From Drosophila miranda (Eukaryota > Arthropoda > Insecta > Diptera > Drosophilidae): DNA of 64,000 bases. The DNA lies in assembly GCF_003369915.1 (NCBI RefSeq), contig NC_046675.1:16864001-16928000 (forward strand). Reading direction: 5' to 3'. A program made the translations under genes and the position numbers. Numbering within the stretch: the stretch's first letter is position 1; the number at the start of each line of letters is the position of its first letter. The notes under the pieces are model-generated. The model did not search any database and was not told the DNA's origin. It saw only the letters and a list, made by a program, of their open reading frames with translations. Positions 25,171-38,189 of the stretch are shown one piece after another.

Positions 25171-28100
25171 GGCTTGTATCTGTATGATTGCCTTTTGTTG
25201 CCAGGCGAAAATATTTATGTTTGCCTTTCACGCTTCACTGCCGACGTTTGCCAAAACGTTTTCAAAATTTCTACACAATTGATTTAAACGGCGCTTTAAG
25301 TGCGGTCTGTCTGCCCCCCAGCCACCCCCACCAAAAGAGAGGACGAAGTCCGCAGAAAGACACAGAGAAAGAGAGAGGCAGATAAGTGGGCCGTCCACCC
25401 ACCGGCATCAAGTATACGCCGCGTGTAGCGCAGGCAGCTTTGGCGTAAATAATTCGACCGAGAGCCGTGCAAAAATTTCATTAATTCAAGGCATACTAAA
25501 TTAAAACGGGGAACAGCAGACGGAGCTCCCACTCATTTGTGGTGCACAAAGCACAAAAAAAAGAAGTTCGCCCCAGAAAAAGGGAATAAAGAACAGAGAA
25601 ATATGGGTAGGATGTGGGCGGCGGCGTTTCTTGCTGATTATCAAGAAAAATAGTTTTATCCTCGTCTGAAGGATAAATCGAAATTAAACTTCTTCTAGCA
25701 GCAAAAGATGAGTGGCAGGCAACGGCAGACATTTTCCCATTTTATCTCAGTTTAATTATATATTTGTTGGGCTGAACTTTGGCATATTTGCAGCAGACAA
25801 ATGTCGAAAGGGCCAGAAAGAGTCCAGAGTCCCAGAGCGTTGCGTGAGCGCCCTCTAGAAACTTTGGAAAGCAAATTCGTTTCCCAGGAATCCGGTTAGC
25901 CCTAGTTACATTTCCCGCGCGGCTGCTTTGGCCGTATAGACCCTGCTACCAGCAATCAGCTATAGCCTGGGCCAACAGAGAGAGGCGTGGTTGTTTGGTT
26001 GTTGGTTTGGGACGTGCTGCAGACGTGAATGCCAAAAATTACATTTTGCCACTTTTACAGACAAAAGATGAAGTCGGCCGACCCCATCTACCGCCCCCGT
26101 AAAACTACCGAGACTTTCGCGGCAATAAGAGGAATGCTGGGGGTAGCGTATACGCAATATTGCTGCTGCCACTGAAACTGCCACAGCCACTGCTGCTGCT
26201 TCTGCTTCTGGGCCCCAGCTACGTGGGTTAACATTGTCGAAGATAATGGCTGCTTTAGGGGCTGCCTAACTGACTGTCAGGCAGCCTGCCTGCCACTGTC
26301 TCTTTCTGTGTCTTGCCAGGCAATCGTTGGGCTGTTGAACCTTAAGTGTGTGCGTCTGCTCCAACGCCGCCATCGCCAGCACCATCTCCACCGCCATGTG
26401 CCTTTGCCTGTGTCTGTGCCTGTGCCTTTGTCTGTGTGGGATGGAGCCAGGGGGGTTGGGACTGTGTATGTGTGTGGGGGCGTGAGCGCGCGCATTTAAC
26501 AGCAAAAATTTGTGTCTGTATATGGGACAGTCTGATACAAAAAAACAAGAAAAAGGAAAACGGAAAAAGAGCGGAAAAAATGAATAAGACTAGGCAATGT
26601 CTTTGGCAGCCGTCGTTCAAAAGAATTGCGATGGGATTCGTTTTCTCGTTTCCTTTGATTCTCATTGCGTATACGCAGTGTTGTGTTTGTCTGTGTGTGT
26701 TTGTGTAATGGGCTTATTCCATAATAAATTTCATTTCATTTCAGATTTGTTCGTGTGTGTGTGTGTCTGTGTGTTCCAGCACAGACACACGAACACGTGT
26801 TTCTGTTCTCGAAACAAATCGGTTTACCTAGGTAAGTGATTTGCTGCTCGACAAAAATATCTATGTATATATATAGACTCGATACGAGTGGGAGTATTGT
26901 ATGTATGTATTCCCTAAGACAGTTTTAATTGACTACTGTTTTTTGTATTGATCGAGCAGGCTCTCTATTTCGCTCTCTTTAGCCGCGTGGAGGAGGCAAT
27001 TTAACGCGGCATTAAAATTTTATCGGCTATTCCGTTTGCTTTTCTGCAATCATTTTTAGAGTCCACCCACAACCGACAATCACGCTGCCCGATGACGACG
27101 ATGACGGTGACGGTGACGGTGCCGTTGACTTGGGGACCTCTGTTGAGCGCGCGCGATTCCTTCTCTTCTTTCACCCACCTCTCCTGGCCGTGCGTGAAAT
27201 AGTATTGAATAAGTTCCGTTTTTAATGAGTTTTACTACACGCCAGCCACGAGCTCGCTCTGCAGGTATATACGTATGTATAGAGTCCGTCCTTCCTGTAC
27301 GTATACAGCGTCGGCGTTGCAAATACTACTACGCACGGACACACACACACACACACACACATGCACAAACAAGAGCGCGCCACGCACGACGTTAATGTTA
27401 ACGGTAACGAGCACGAGGACTAGAACGGAACGAGGACGGACACACCAGAACGACGACGACAACGACGTCCGACGCGCTCAACTGAACTTTGCGTATTGAG
27501 ATGGTACGGCGAGCGGACAACCAGCCCGGAGCCGAGCAGAAGAGAAACGAAGTTGCAACCGAAACAACATCTCCATTGTCGAAATTGGAGCAAATACACA
27601 TTCACATTCATACATTCACACGCACACACTCATACTGGTACGCATGGAGAGCAGCAGAGACTCTCTTCCTCTCTCTCTCTCTCCCGCTTGTTCGGTTCGG
27701 GTAAACTTTCTTGTGTAACGGAGAGCGAAAGCTTTTACGGAGAAAAGTTCGACAGGCTTTTACGACATCTCTGTGCATGCGTTTGCGTGCTGTTGAGGCT
27801 CGTTTTTGGAGACTGTGTGTGTGTGTGTGTGTGTGGGAGTGTGTATATATTTGAATTATTTAACACGAAAAAATTGGCAGTCGGGATTTGGGGAATTGTA
27901 TTTGATACGGCACAGCACAGCACAGCACAGCACAGCAGCAGCAGCTGCCGCTCTTCGAGGATGGGATGGGATGTCTGCTGGGGACCCTGTCGCTTGGCAT
28001 TGCCAGATGTGATTTTTTTTTGTAGTTGTACGAGTATAGTGCTGCACGGTTGATGTTGCACGGACTTGAACTTGTCCAAAAGCCCAGGACAGTCAGATGC

Positions 28101-31100
28101 ATAATTGATGTCTTGGCTAGGAATGAACCTTGAAAAATTGAAAATAAATGGATCATTCCGTATGATATGATCATTTACATGAGCGTTTTCATTTATCGTT
28201 TCATGGCATCCAATATATTGTGGGTTCATTTTTTAATTCCCAGCCATCCAGGCAATCGTTTTGGGTTAAAGCTTGTCATCGATATAAGGAGCTTTTCGCT
28301 CTAGTCCCATTATCTTGTTAAGGAAAGCATCCCTGGCATCCCTGGCTTCCACAGAGAAGCCCTCTCAATTCATTTACACAAACCCACACTTAAGCCTTCA
28401 CCTGGGGCGCCTCCCGCAGGGCAGATAGGCTTCCAGCTAATCCTGACATCGATAACAATTACATACTCGAGGAAAGGACTCGAACCTATGCCACTGGCAA
28501 ATGAAACGAGAAAAATGCCAATCATGTCTGTGAGTGACTAAACGCAAGGAAAACGGCAGACCAGACCCAACTCAAAGCGGCTCGGGACCCCGCCTGGCAT
28601 GACAGACAAACATTATGAATGATAAAGGTACAACAATGGGCCATAGGCGAAAGCAGAACCAACAAAAGCCCTCCCGCTTTGGACTAGTCCGAAAGCGCGC
28701 GCGTCGCTTTTGCAAATGTTTGTTTATCAAGCAATTCAAATCAACAAAATGAAACAAAGCGAATTGTTGGTCAGTCGGGGAAGGGGAGGAAGAGGGACGA
28801 GAGACGAGAGACGAGGGGCCACTGCCACTGCCACTCCACACACAGCGTTGGAGCATTATGAATAATTTTAATAACCCAGCCCCGATGACACAAACAGATA
28901 AACCAGTTGCCATTAAAAACGCATTACAATTGATAAAAGGACTAGAAAAGGAAGCAGCCAGCTTTTGTCCTGCGGCATGACGCTGCTTTAAATACCCTTC
29001 AACAACGATATGGAACTGATGGAATGGGAATAAGTGAAGGAATATAGGAAGTGGAGGAACAAAAATAATGATAAGTATCGCTAATGTCAAGCACGTAAAA
29101 TGAACTGATAAAATCCCAAATGACTTTTAAGCTTATCCTTGGACAAATCATCACAAAGTTCAGCCATGAATTCATAATTGATCCGGTAATAAAATCACCA
29201 ATAAATATGCCAATGAATCCACAAAAAATCATGACAAATCACTAAACAAAAACTACATAGTTCATAATTGATTAACTAAACAATTAATTTTTATTTCTAA
29301 TAATAAATACTTTTTAATAGTAAGTGGCTTAATTTGTTGAGAATTAATTCCGCTTAAGAAATAAATTCTAATAGTAGGACCATACTTAACAAAAAAAGTA
29401 CAGCCATTGAATCAACACAAATTAAAAATCCTTTGAAAGGTCACACAATTCTTTTTCTAACCCAACATTTCTCTAGGAAATCGGCTCTGCAAATGCCGAG
29501 TGAAAATTATGTAAGTGCCAGTCACCAGATCGCGGTTTGTGAATTTTAAAAAAATATTTGAAGTATATTTGCAAATTCTGTATATAAAGATGTGATCTGA
29601 ACATCCAGCCGTGCCTGAATCGTGCAAAGTGCATTTAAAAGATTTCATTTTTTCGCACTGGGTTATTAAACTATAATTTTGTTTACAGGTAAAATTCTAT
29701 GAAATAGTGAACCAAATTGTCTTATTTTCTTTAAGCCTTTCACTTGAGTATTTTACTTTTCTTTTATGGAGTGCATACACAAAATAACTTTAAGAAATTA
29801 ATTTCACTTGGAAATTACCGAAAATAGTATACCCTATTATCTTGACTGTGGCATACTCCTATTTGTAATATCGCAAATTCGAGCCCTCATCAAGTGTATT
29901 CGTATCGAAAAAGCAGACGTAAGTACTCAAAAGATTTTGGTCAAAAAGGTTGAAATAACAGCGGGAAAGGCCTTTCGGAAGAGCGTAAAGTCAATTTCCT
30001 GAATGACATGTGTGTAACCCTTTGAGTGCGAGTGTGAGTGTGAATGCGAGTGTGAGTAAGTGCTGGGTAGGTAGGCCGCATCATTCACAAAAGCTGCAAA
30101 CAAACACGCGCGCGTTCTCTCCGCGCTCGCTCTCTCTCTGCATCGACACACGGCCAACAGCCACTGGTCTCGTACTCGTATGTGGGTCAGTTTGATGAGA
30201 CGCTTACGCTGACCCATCCACCCACACAGCACAGCCACCCAGTCAGGCATTCAGGCATTCAGGCAGCCAGCAAGCCACGAAGCCGCCATCCGCTGACAGG
30301 CAATCAACTGTCAGGCCGAGAGCAGGCCATGCAAAATAAATGCAATTCAAAAATTTCTTCTTTTTCAAGGCGGCAGGCAGTGGCGTGGGACGTGGGGCAT
30401 GGGACATGGGGCATGGGCCAGCAACCGCAGCTAGGCAAACATGCCGGAGGCACACAGGCCTAAAAACACTATACTGTACGTTACGTATACGCAACATAGA
30501 GGCCTGCGCGGATAAGATGCGCACACGCGAGTAGCACTACGTGTGGATACGATAGTAGGTCCCGGCCGGGTCCGGGTCCGTGTCCGTGTCCGGCCAGCGT
30601 CGAACCTTATCCGTTGCGTCGGCACGCAGGCAGCCAGCGGTCCGGATGCGAGCGGCTAATAACAAACTTCCGGAGAGGAAAAATTCTTTTGTCATTGGAA
30701 TTTGTCAAGCGCAGCAAATTGAGTTCACGGCTCGGTTCGGCGGCTGCTTGAGAGTGGAATTGAATTCGAAAATGGTGAAAATGACCAAAATTGCGAACAG
30801 AAATGAAAACTTTTGCCTCTCGACCGCGGGGGAGACTTCTTACACTGAGCGAATTTTCGTGACAAGTTCCTCCGCCGAATGAAATATGTATGAGTACTTA
30901 TGCCTTTACATGTCCCGGACATTAACCAGTCCCCAATGTCCCTGTTGGTCAACACTTTCAGCGCCTTCTCTAACGCTCTCTCCATCTCTCTCTCTCTCTC
31001 TCTGAAGGTGCAGAAGGTAAGCCCCTTCAGAGTGGCCCAAGTTTGATGTGGCTTTGATGCTGCTGCTGGATGGTCCTTTCCGAGTGAATTATGTAAAAGT

Positions 31101-34100
31101 TTTTGCTGCTGCTCTTGCGTGTGCCATAAGCCGCTTACCAAGAGTTCAAAGGTAAGCATGGTGGGGGGCGGAGGACATCGACCATCGACCCTCGGATGCT
31201 AAATTACCTTTTAAGTGCCTTCATTGGCAATTAATGCCGCTAGTTTTTTGCCTTGGCCTTAGGCTAATTGCAACCGGTGTGTTAGCCAAACTAATCGCAA
31301 TTGGCGTGAAAATGTTAGCCCTATTCTATCTGCTGCCACCCATCCACCCGTCAATCACGTTGTTAACTGTTTAACTGACTGAAAGATAGATAGAGAGAGA
31401 GCCAAGCCGAGCTGGGCCGAGCCGAGCCTTGGCACAAATACCGCTGCCGTGTCTTTCAGTTGTGTTTTGGCTCTGTTGTTGTCATGGCTCAAGGCCCATG
31501 GCTCTTGGCTCATGGCTCAAGGCTCAGCTTTGTTCGCACTCGGCTAATTGATGTCATTTGGCTGTCTGTCTGTCTGCCATTACAGGTTCCCCCTCGATTA
31601 TAGTAATGCCCCAAAACTTTGACAGCAAAATACCCTTGCATCATCGTCACCAAAAGTTGCATATTTAATGTGCCACATACATGCAACAATTTTCTTGCAC
31701 AATTTTCCAAGAGGCAACAAGAAAAAGATATCCCATAAACTTTTGCTTAACTCTGGCCACTCTAAAGAAGCACAGCAAAGCCGCAAAAGCCAAGGAATTA
31801 CACAAGAAAAAACAAACAAAAACAACAAGGGGGGAAAACATTTCATTTTTCTCTACTACAAAAGCTTTAGAAGCCACCAAGAGAGAGAGAGAGAGAGAGA
31901 GAGCGAGAGTGGGAGAAAGAGAGTAACCCAAGTCTTAAGAGAACGAGAGAGAAAGCTGAGAGCAAAACTGTGCAGAGAAGCAACCCCACAGACCGCCTCC
32001 TTAAACCTCCTTCTGGGGACCTCTTCTTTCCTTCCCAACCCCTCCCTCCCTCCCTGAGATCTATGCCAAGCAAATGCAAAATACGTTAAAGGTACAACAC
32101 TTTTTGAAGAACCAGTGGGTGAGTGGGGGAGTGGGGGAGTGGAGGGGCATCAGGCGTTCGGCACTGCCGAAACGTAACGAAAATCCACAGAAATCCACAG
32201 AAAAGCAAACAGAAAATTTAACCAAGCCAAGGATGTGCAAAGGATGGGGAGGGGTGGATCCATGGTGAGCGAGGGGAGAGCGGGGGCAGAGTGGGAGGGT
32301 GGTAGAGTGAAAGAGTGAGTGAAACACGCAAAGCCACGACCTATCCACACAACAATCGTGTGTATGTGGGTGTTGGGATGGAGCGGGGGTACTGGTGGTA
32401 CTGGCACTGGTGGCAGCCAACTGGGGTTTACATGTGAGTGGCGTAAACCGCTTTTAGTGCACACCCACACAGACCCCCACATTGTGTGGCATGGATGCTG
32501 CTTTCTGTAGTAGGTTGTGAGGTTAATTTCGTTTTGGTATTGCATTTGCGCTGCTGCTGTTGCTGCTGCTGCTACTGCATCACCCCTCTATATTTTGTTG
32601 TACCCTCCCTGCGAGTCCTTTGCCGTCGAGTGGCCTCAATACGAGCATAGATTGCACTACTCCTCCCTCCCTCCCTCCCTCGCACATGCACACTCGTCGT
32701 GGAACCCTCTCTTCAACGCTGGGATGTTGATATTTTTATGTTTCAAAAGTAAAAATATGTCATACGCAGTGTTGCAGCAACAGCAAAGCTCATCGAACCT
32801 ACGGCCTTGTCAGCGGCTCAGCTGACAGCGGGCCAGTGGGAGCCCCATTTTAATTACCGCAAGGTTCGGGCTAATTCCCGCTCATAATTTTAATGGCATC
32901 AGCAGTGGTCCGACAGCAACAGTCTCTGGCGGAAATAATTAAAAATCCGTTAAGAGCAGCCACAGAGGTGACGCTGATGCTGCCAATAGAGAGAGGAAGG
33001 AAGGTCCTTGGCAATAAGTCAACTGTCTCTCCGTGCTCTGTGCTCTCTGCATCTTTCACGCAAAATATAAACACGTTCTGCTCCGCAGAGGATGGGGGAA
33101 ATGGGATGGGAGCTGTTTGCTCGGGGGAACAATGACAGGTAAATATTTTACGTGCACGAAACAAACTTGAAAACTCTTCGATGAATATGGAGCATTTCAA
33201 TATGTCGTGGTGCTGCCTGTCGTCCTGTCGCCTGTCGTATGTCGTCCTGTCGTCCCGTCGCCTGTCTCCTGCAGTTGCGTAAGAGTTTTGCAATTAGTTT
33301 CGCAAATGAAAGGCACGTAGCCCGGAGCCGTACTGTACTGGTGTACTGCCAGGCACGTAAGCAGTGCCTAACGAGTAAACCAAGTGTTGGCATAGAATCC
33401 AGGCAGAATGTCCTTGAACCGACTGTCGCTCTCAGGGAACTACTGGGAACTACTGGAAACTACAAGTAGCTCGGCAGGCTGGCATACATTGTGTACTCTG
33501 GAATCTGCAGGGAAATGTATGCAAAGGGAGAACTCTTTCATCGTTCGAGAATGTTTGGACTTAAAGTTGCTCATCTTTTTCTCTCAGTGGTTGATTAATT
33601 GATGGCGAATCCTCGGATTTGTTGCTATGACGATCAGCCTCCCCTGCTACAAAAACGGGAACAGCCACAGCTTTATCCTTGCCACAGCGGCCGGCACTTT
33701 CATCTCCTCTTATCTTTCATCTCTCGAAACTGTCAGAGGCAGGTGGACGTGGACCTTCTCAAAGACAGTTTAGCAGGATAATAAAAGTTGTGGCATGCCA
33801 GAAGGGAAAGCAGCAAAACAGGGACTGCTATTGCAGCGGATTTGTGTGCTCTACAATGGGAATGAGACGCAGAGGGGGAGCATCCATTTGCTGGAAGACT
33901 GCCACAATTCCACGTTAATCAATGCTTGCCCCTAAGGGATGCTTAGCCCTATCGCCGCACATTCCGCGCCAATGCACCCCCAACAAAAATTAAGCTTATT
34001 AAGTGCCGCGCTTGGCCAAAAAGAAAGCACACATTTATGCGCTGCGTTGGCAGCAATTAAAAATCTGGGCTTCACCTGACGCTGCCCCAACTGCTGCCCC

Positions 34101-34359
34101 CTGCTGCCGGTCTTGTTGCTGCCTCAGAGTTGCCAATTAATAGTTTTCTTCTTTTTTTCTTCTTCTTGAAATCATGGGGCAACAACCACACCGCAAGATC
34201 TCGGAGAGGAAGTGCACCAAGGCGGAAGGGAAAGCCTTCTGGTTGGAGCAAACTACAAAGAAAAAATAAATATTGGGAAAGCCAGAAGCCGCTAAGAGAC
34301 GCCAGAAGATGCTGCTGTGGCAGTGTTTGTCTTGGGCAAAACTTTCCACCGCTTCTCGT

Positions 34360-34401
<42 letters not shown>

Positions 34402-37400
34402 CTGTGCTGGTGTGTGTTTGTGTATCTATGAGAGGCATCGCTCCAACTACAGCTCCAGCTGAGGAAATATTCTTATCTGCATTGAGGCAAAATCTTATAT
34501 ATAAGACTCTCTGTCTCTCTCTCTTTCTCTGTCTCTTTCCCTCTCTTTCTCTATCTCTTAAATTTCTGTGTATCTGTATCTGTGGCGCTGCCAATTGTTG
34601 TTGGCCCAAAATGGAAGTCGTGAAAAGATTCCGCCCCGCCGGAATGCGGCTGCCTAAATGCCCGCCATTTATTTGTGAATGGCACTCGACTCGACACAGA
34701 AACGGCAGATAGAAAGGATAGTGGGACCAGGAACTCGCCTGGGATCTCCCGGCGCTGAACGTGCCGCTGTTTGCGAGAGAAAAAACTTTCCCACATCCGC
34801 ATCCACAAACGTAAAACGCAAAACGCAAAAGCAGAACTTTTCCATTTATTTTCCATAAACTTTTCCATCAAGGCAGGCAACTAATCAGGCAAACCATTTA
34901 AGAGCTGCTGCATTTCGATCTGTTGGCATTTGAGAGGCATATGAAAAGCGCAGCGTGGCTGGCTTTCAATTAAATTTCAAATGGCAGCTAAATGCTGAAA
35001 AATGCACATTCGCGCCACTTCACATCACTCTCATGCATGGCTGCACATAAATCAAAATAATTTACTGCCCTGAAGCTCATCCTGATCCTGGATGCAGCCG
35101 CGGATACCGATGCGGAATTTATTGAAATTCGAGCAAACAACAAAAATACACACAGAAAATAAAGGATGATGCAACTGAAAATTGCACGCTTGGATGCTGC
35201 AGCAGGAATGCAGCCAGACACGAAAACAATCCCATTGAATGGAGGTTTCACGTTTCAGGGGGCAGGGCCCCGCCCCTGCAATTGGTAATTCAATATGCTG
35301 ATTTTTGCCAAAGCCCCGGCCCCAACCTGCTCTCTGTTGCCTGTTTGGCTGCCAGTCAACACTCAGCACTCGTCTCGTCGCGTATGCCAATAGAAATGCC
35401 AACGCGTCTCACTTGACCAACTTTTGGGTGCCATGTGGAGCTGCTCCTGCCGCTTCTGCTGTTCAAGTGCCAGGCAAGGGAGCAGCAGCAGTCAGGCTCG
35501 AGGCGAACCTGGCAAGTATTGGGGTAAAAAGTTTGACATTCTGCCCGACAGCGTTCCATTTCAATTAAAAATTGCTTAACAAATCAATTTGCTGTTGGCC
35601 TGACACAAAACTGATTAAGAAAACGGCAGCACACAGCCCATAAAAGCAAACAGAGCGGAGCGGAGCAGAGCAGAAAACTATAAGAAAAACTTTAACGCCA
35701 AGAAAATGCAATTTAAATCAAGGAGGCAGTGGCGAACAAATATTCTTACGGAAAAAACGAACATGGGATACACTCTTTTCTCGTTAAGATTTTGGAGAGA
35801 ATAGGACTTGAGTTCTAATTCGAAACATTTTAGCCTTCGATTTGAGTGAGACTTCACCGCGGCAAGGATAGCGATTCACACTTGAACTTCAGTAGAAGGA
35901 GTGTCTGCTTTTTTATACTGTAGATACCGTCCTTTACCCCTCCTTTGGGATATGCTTTCCTGGGGAAGTCCCTGCTGTTAATGGATTGCATTCGCTGCTT
36001 TTCGGATACCCTTTCTTAGCTTGAGATTGAATGGAAATCCCAGGCAATTCCCACTTGAGTGCCGCTTGCCGCTTGCCGCTTTTTGGGCCCACTCAGGCGA
36101 GGCTTAATGTGCCGCCAGCGCAAATTGAATTCTTTGGCTGCGGCAGAGGGCGAGAGAGAGAGAGGGACTCCTCCTCCCCGAGGAACGCGGGGCCGTCAGT
36201 GCAGCAACTAAATTAATTTATTTGTTAAACTTTGCGACGTCAGAGAGCGCCAAAGTCAAAGTTTTTAGCGCAGCGGCAAAAGGGAAAATAATCAACAACA
36301 ATAACTAAAACAAACAGCAGAGGCTGCAGAGTGCGGGGTGGTTTATCCAGAGGGTGTTCTGCGAGGCGGCTGTGGCTGCGCTCCAAATGCGTTGGCAAGC
36401 TCCGCATCTTTGGGGACTTATGCGCCAGGAGCCAGGACTTTGTCATAAAGTTTCACCCGAGGAAGAGTCGCGCCACAGAAGCAACTTCGGAAAGGTGATG
36501 AAAGAGTGATGGAAACCTTTCCAAGATTAAGGCAACACAAAACTAGAACACCTTGCACCGTTGGCTGCCTAATGAAGGGGCAAGTAATGGAGTCGGTAGT
36601 CGAGGAGCTATCGAGTAAACACAAACTATGAGCAAATAATACTCTTATCCATTCGACTGCGCTTCGGGCTCGGGTCTCCGCTCTCAATCAAATTAAGTGC
36701 TGTCAAGTGGCAGGTGGTAGGTGGCAGATTAAACCTTTTTGTTCGGGCCCAATTACTCTCTCAGCATTCGATGGCGCAAGTTCATTTCACAAAATTGCAT
36801 TAAATTTATGCGGTAAAAATGATTAAAGTCCGATAGATGGATCCCATTTCTTGTGTGGCACGTAATTGAATTTGTCTGGGAGGTGGGGAGGTGGGGAGGT
36901 CCTGGGAACATGTTTCGCTGTCCTTTGTGTGTAAGCACCGCCCAGATACAAGGTGAATCAACTCCAACTCCCCCATCCAACCATCCTTCCCCTACCACCT
37001 ACCCCACCACGCCATTTGCCGCATATGTGGCACGGCCGCAAGCCACGCTCCTCCGCCAGCAGCAGCAACTACAGCAACAGCAAGAACAGCATATAAATCA
37101 GATTTCGCAATTAAGCCTTCATTGAAATTCAGGCGTAAAATGTAAATTTATTATGGAAACCACGAAAACGATGCCCTGAGTACGGACGCAGGTACAGCTG
37201 CCCCCGAAAGCCAATTGACTAACTGACTGACAGATTGAAGCCAGCTTGACACACTCCACTTTACTTTACTTTACTCGATGATAGCATAGCTGCTGATTAG
37301 CTAATCGGAGATGAAACTAAGAAAGGCAGAGGATTTATTTGCACATTTCCATCATTTGACGAAAATCCAAAACGGGCTAAGAACTGTATAATTAGTACGC

Positions 37401-37904
37401 GGTTTAAAGATCTTCTTACTCCGAACAGCCTGCGCCAGTTCTAGTATTAGATGGATCCACTTGTACGAAATACTGAACATCAAACATCTGCCGCCCGATA
37501 TAAGCAATTAAATGTAGAATTTATAGCTAGTGGCGCAGCCTAAAGTATCTCAGTTACTGTAGCAAAAATTTGTAAAACAATTCGACCCGACAAAAGTCTT
37601 CAATGCTCTTAGTATTGAGCATCCACAGCTGTATCTCGAAACATTCGTTATCGTTTGTCGACATAGTACATAACAATAAAAGACTTTTCAATTAAAAATT
37701 TCGCAGAAATTAAATAATTACCCTTATTCAACCCTATGGAAATTAGGAACGATTTCCGCGTAATATAATTTAAATATCTTCAGATCGAAAATAGTAATTA
37801 CTCAACAATCCACTCACCTTTCTACGTCCACAACAAAGCATTCTTCGCACACGCGAATTTCCAGTAGCTGCTTTCAATCGAGTAAACTTCTTCTTCCACT
37901 GCAT
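8813..37904 (-). CDS. RhoGAP100F: Syd-1 / RhoGAP100F, presynaptic PDZ-C2-RhoGAP scaffold
   Basis: Active-zone assembly protein that, in flies, works with Liprin-alpha and Neurexin at synapses. Minus-strand coding exons are 37904-37818, 17178-16585, 16512-16239, 16166-15043, 14981-13865, 13797-13718, 13657-13348, 12963-12710, 10674-10551 and 10479-8813. All nine joins keep frame, giving 1876 aa, close to the fly family length. The start is fixed by a TAA codon directly before the ATG at 37904. Order: basic N-terminus with a CC pair (residues 24-25); His/Gln-rich linker; PDZ about 178-265 (QTLGLYI); Pro/Gly/Arg-rich linker; C2 about 808-935; RhoGAP about 957-1160 with the arginine-finger motif GLYRLCG (Arg about 1002) and LKDYLRELPEPL. 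A Gln-rich, then very Ser/Gly/Asn-rich tail of about 550 residues ends the protein. The 1.7 kb last exon encodes this tail. Confidence 0.95.
10675..12709 (-). other. syd-1 intron (2 kb)
   Basis: Intron between the exon ending at 12710 and the exon starting at 10674. AT-rich with TG-rich and TATA-rich tracts. No coding exon in phase and no RNA gene was recognised. Confidence 0.7.
22859..22897. repeat. (GA)n microsatellite
   Basis: Near-perfect GA dinucleotide run of about 39 bases inside the syd-1 intron. Runs like this are binding sites for GAGA factor in flies. Confidence 0.9.
25143..25170. repeat. (TG)n microsatellite
   Basis: Uninterrupted TG dinucleotide run in the syd-1 intron. Confidence 0.9.
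27340..27360. repeat. (AC)n microsatellite
   Basis: Short AC run in the syd-1 intron. The surrounding 27.2-27.5 kb is locally richer in CpG than the rest of the intron. Confidence 0.8.
31877..31902. repeat. (GA)n microsatellite
   Basis: GA dinucleotide run in the syd-1 intron. Confidence 0.85.
34369..34398. repeat. (TG)n microsatellite
   Basis: Uninterrupted TG run of about 30 bases in the syd-1 intron. Confidence 0.9.
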
Positions 37905-38189
37905 TTATTAGTGGGTATCCGATGGGGGAATTGTTTTCCTTTTCGTTGGCCCTTCTCCTTGGCTGGGGGAGGGGTGGGGGGCGGGCTGGTCGTGGTCGTG
38001 TGGCAACTGAGCTTTGAATTGCCGACTCTTATCTAACCGATGATGATGCAAGATGGCAAAATGGCGATGGCTTTGGCGATGGCGATGGCATTGGATGAAT
38101 GCTGCTGAACACGTTCCATTTGGTTGCTTATAAAAATTGATATAAAAATGCAAGTTCAATTTATTCGTTGCTCGTGTAGATGTAGATTC
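37905..38189 (-). other. RhoGAP100F: 5' untranslated part of the syd-1 start exon
   Basis: A strong acceptor on the minus strand (pyrimidine-rich, then GCAG, ending at 38190) lies 285 bases before the ATG at 37904. This exon would hold the proximal 5' UTR and the first 29 codons. In-frame stops precede the ATG. The acceptor means the promoter and at least one untranslated exon lie further right. Confidence 0.65.

Larger units (their letters stand above)
17179..37817 (-). other. First coding intron of syd-1, 20.6 kb
   Basis: The donor at 37817 (GTGAGT after AAG) and the acceptor at 17179-17180 (poly-T then AG) join in phase 0. The intron is rich in CAG, TG and GA microsatellites. It contains several open frames of 100-230 codons with low-complexity or simple-repeat content that I do not accept as genes. 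Positions 17560-18250, 23700-24420 and 29230-29460 are AT-rich and feature-poor. No tRNA, transposon ORF or nested gene was identified. A large early intron in a neuronal gene is a likely site for enhancers and alternative promoters, but that is inference. Confidence 0.75.

Noticed and set aside
27735-28229. 164-codon minus-strand ORF in the syd-1 intron
   Set aside because: Reads through CAG/CACAG and CA repeats; no protein-like pattern or partner exons.
28441-28500. Possible tRNA T-arm (GGTTCGAGTCC on the minus strand)
   Set aside because: No acceptor stem, D-arm or anticodon arm could be built around it; a chance match in the syd-1 intron.
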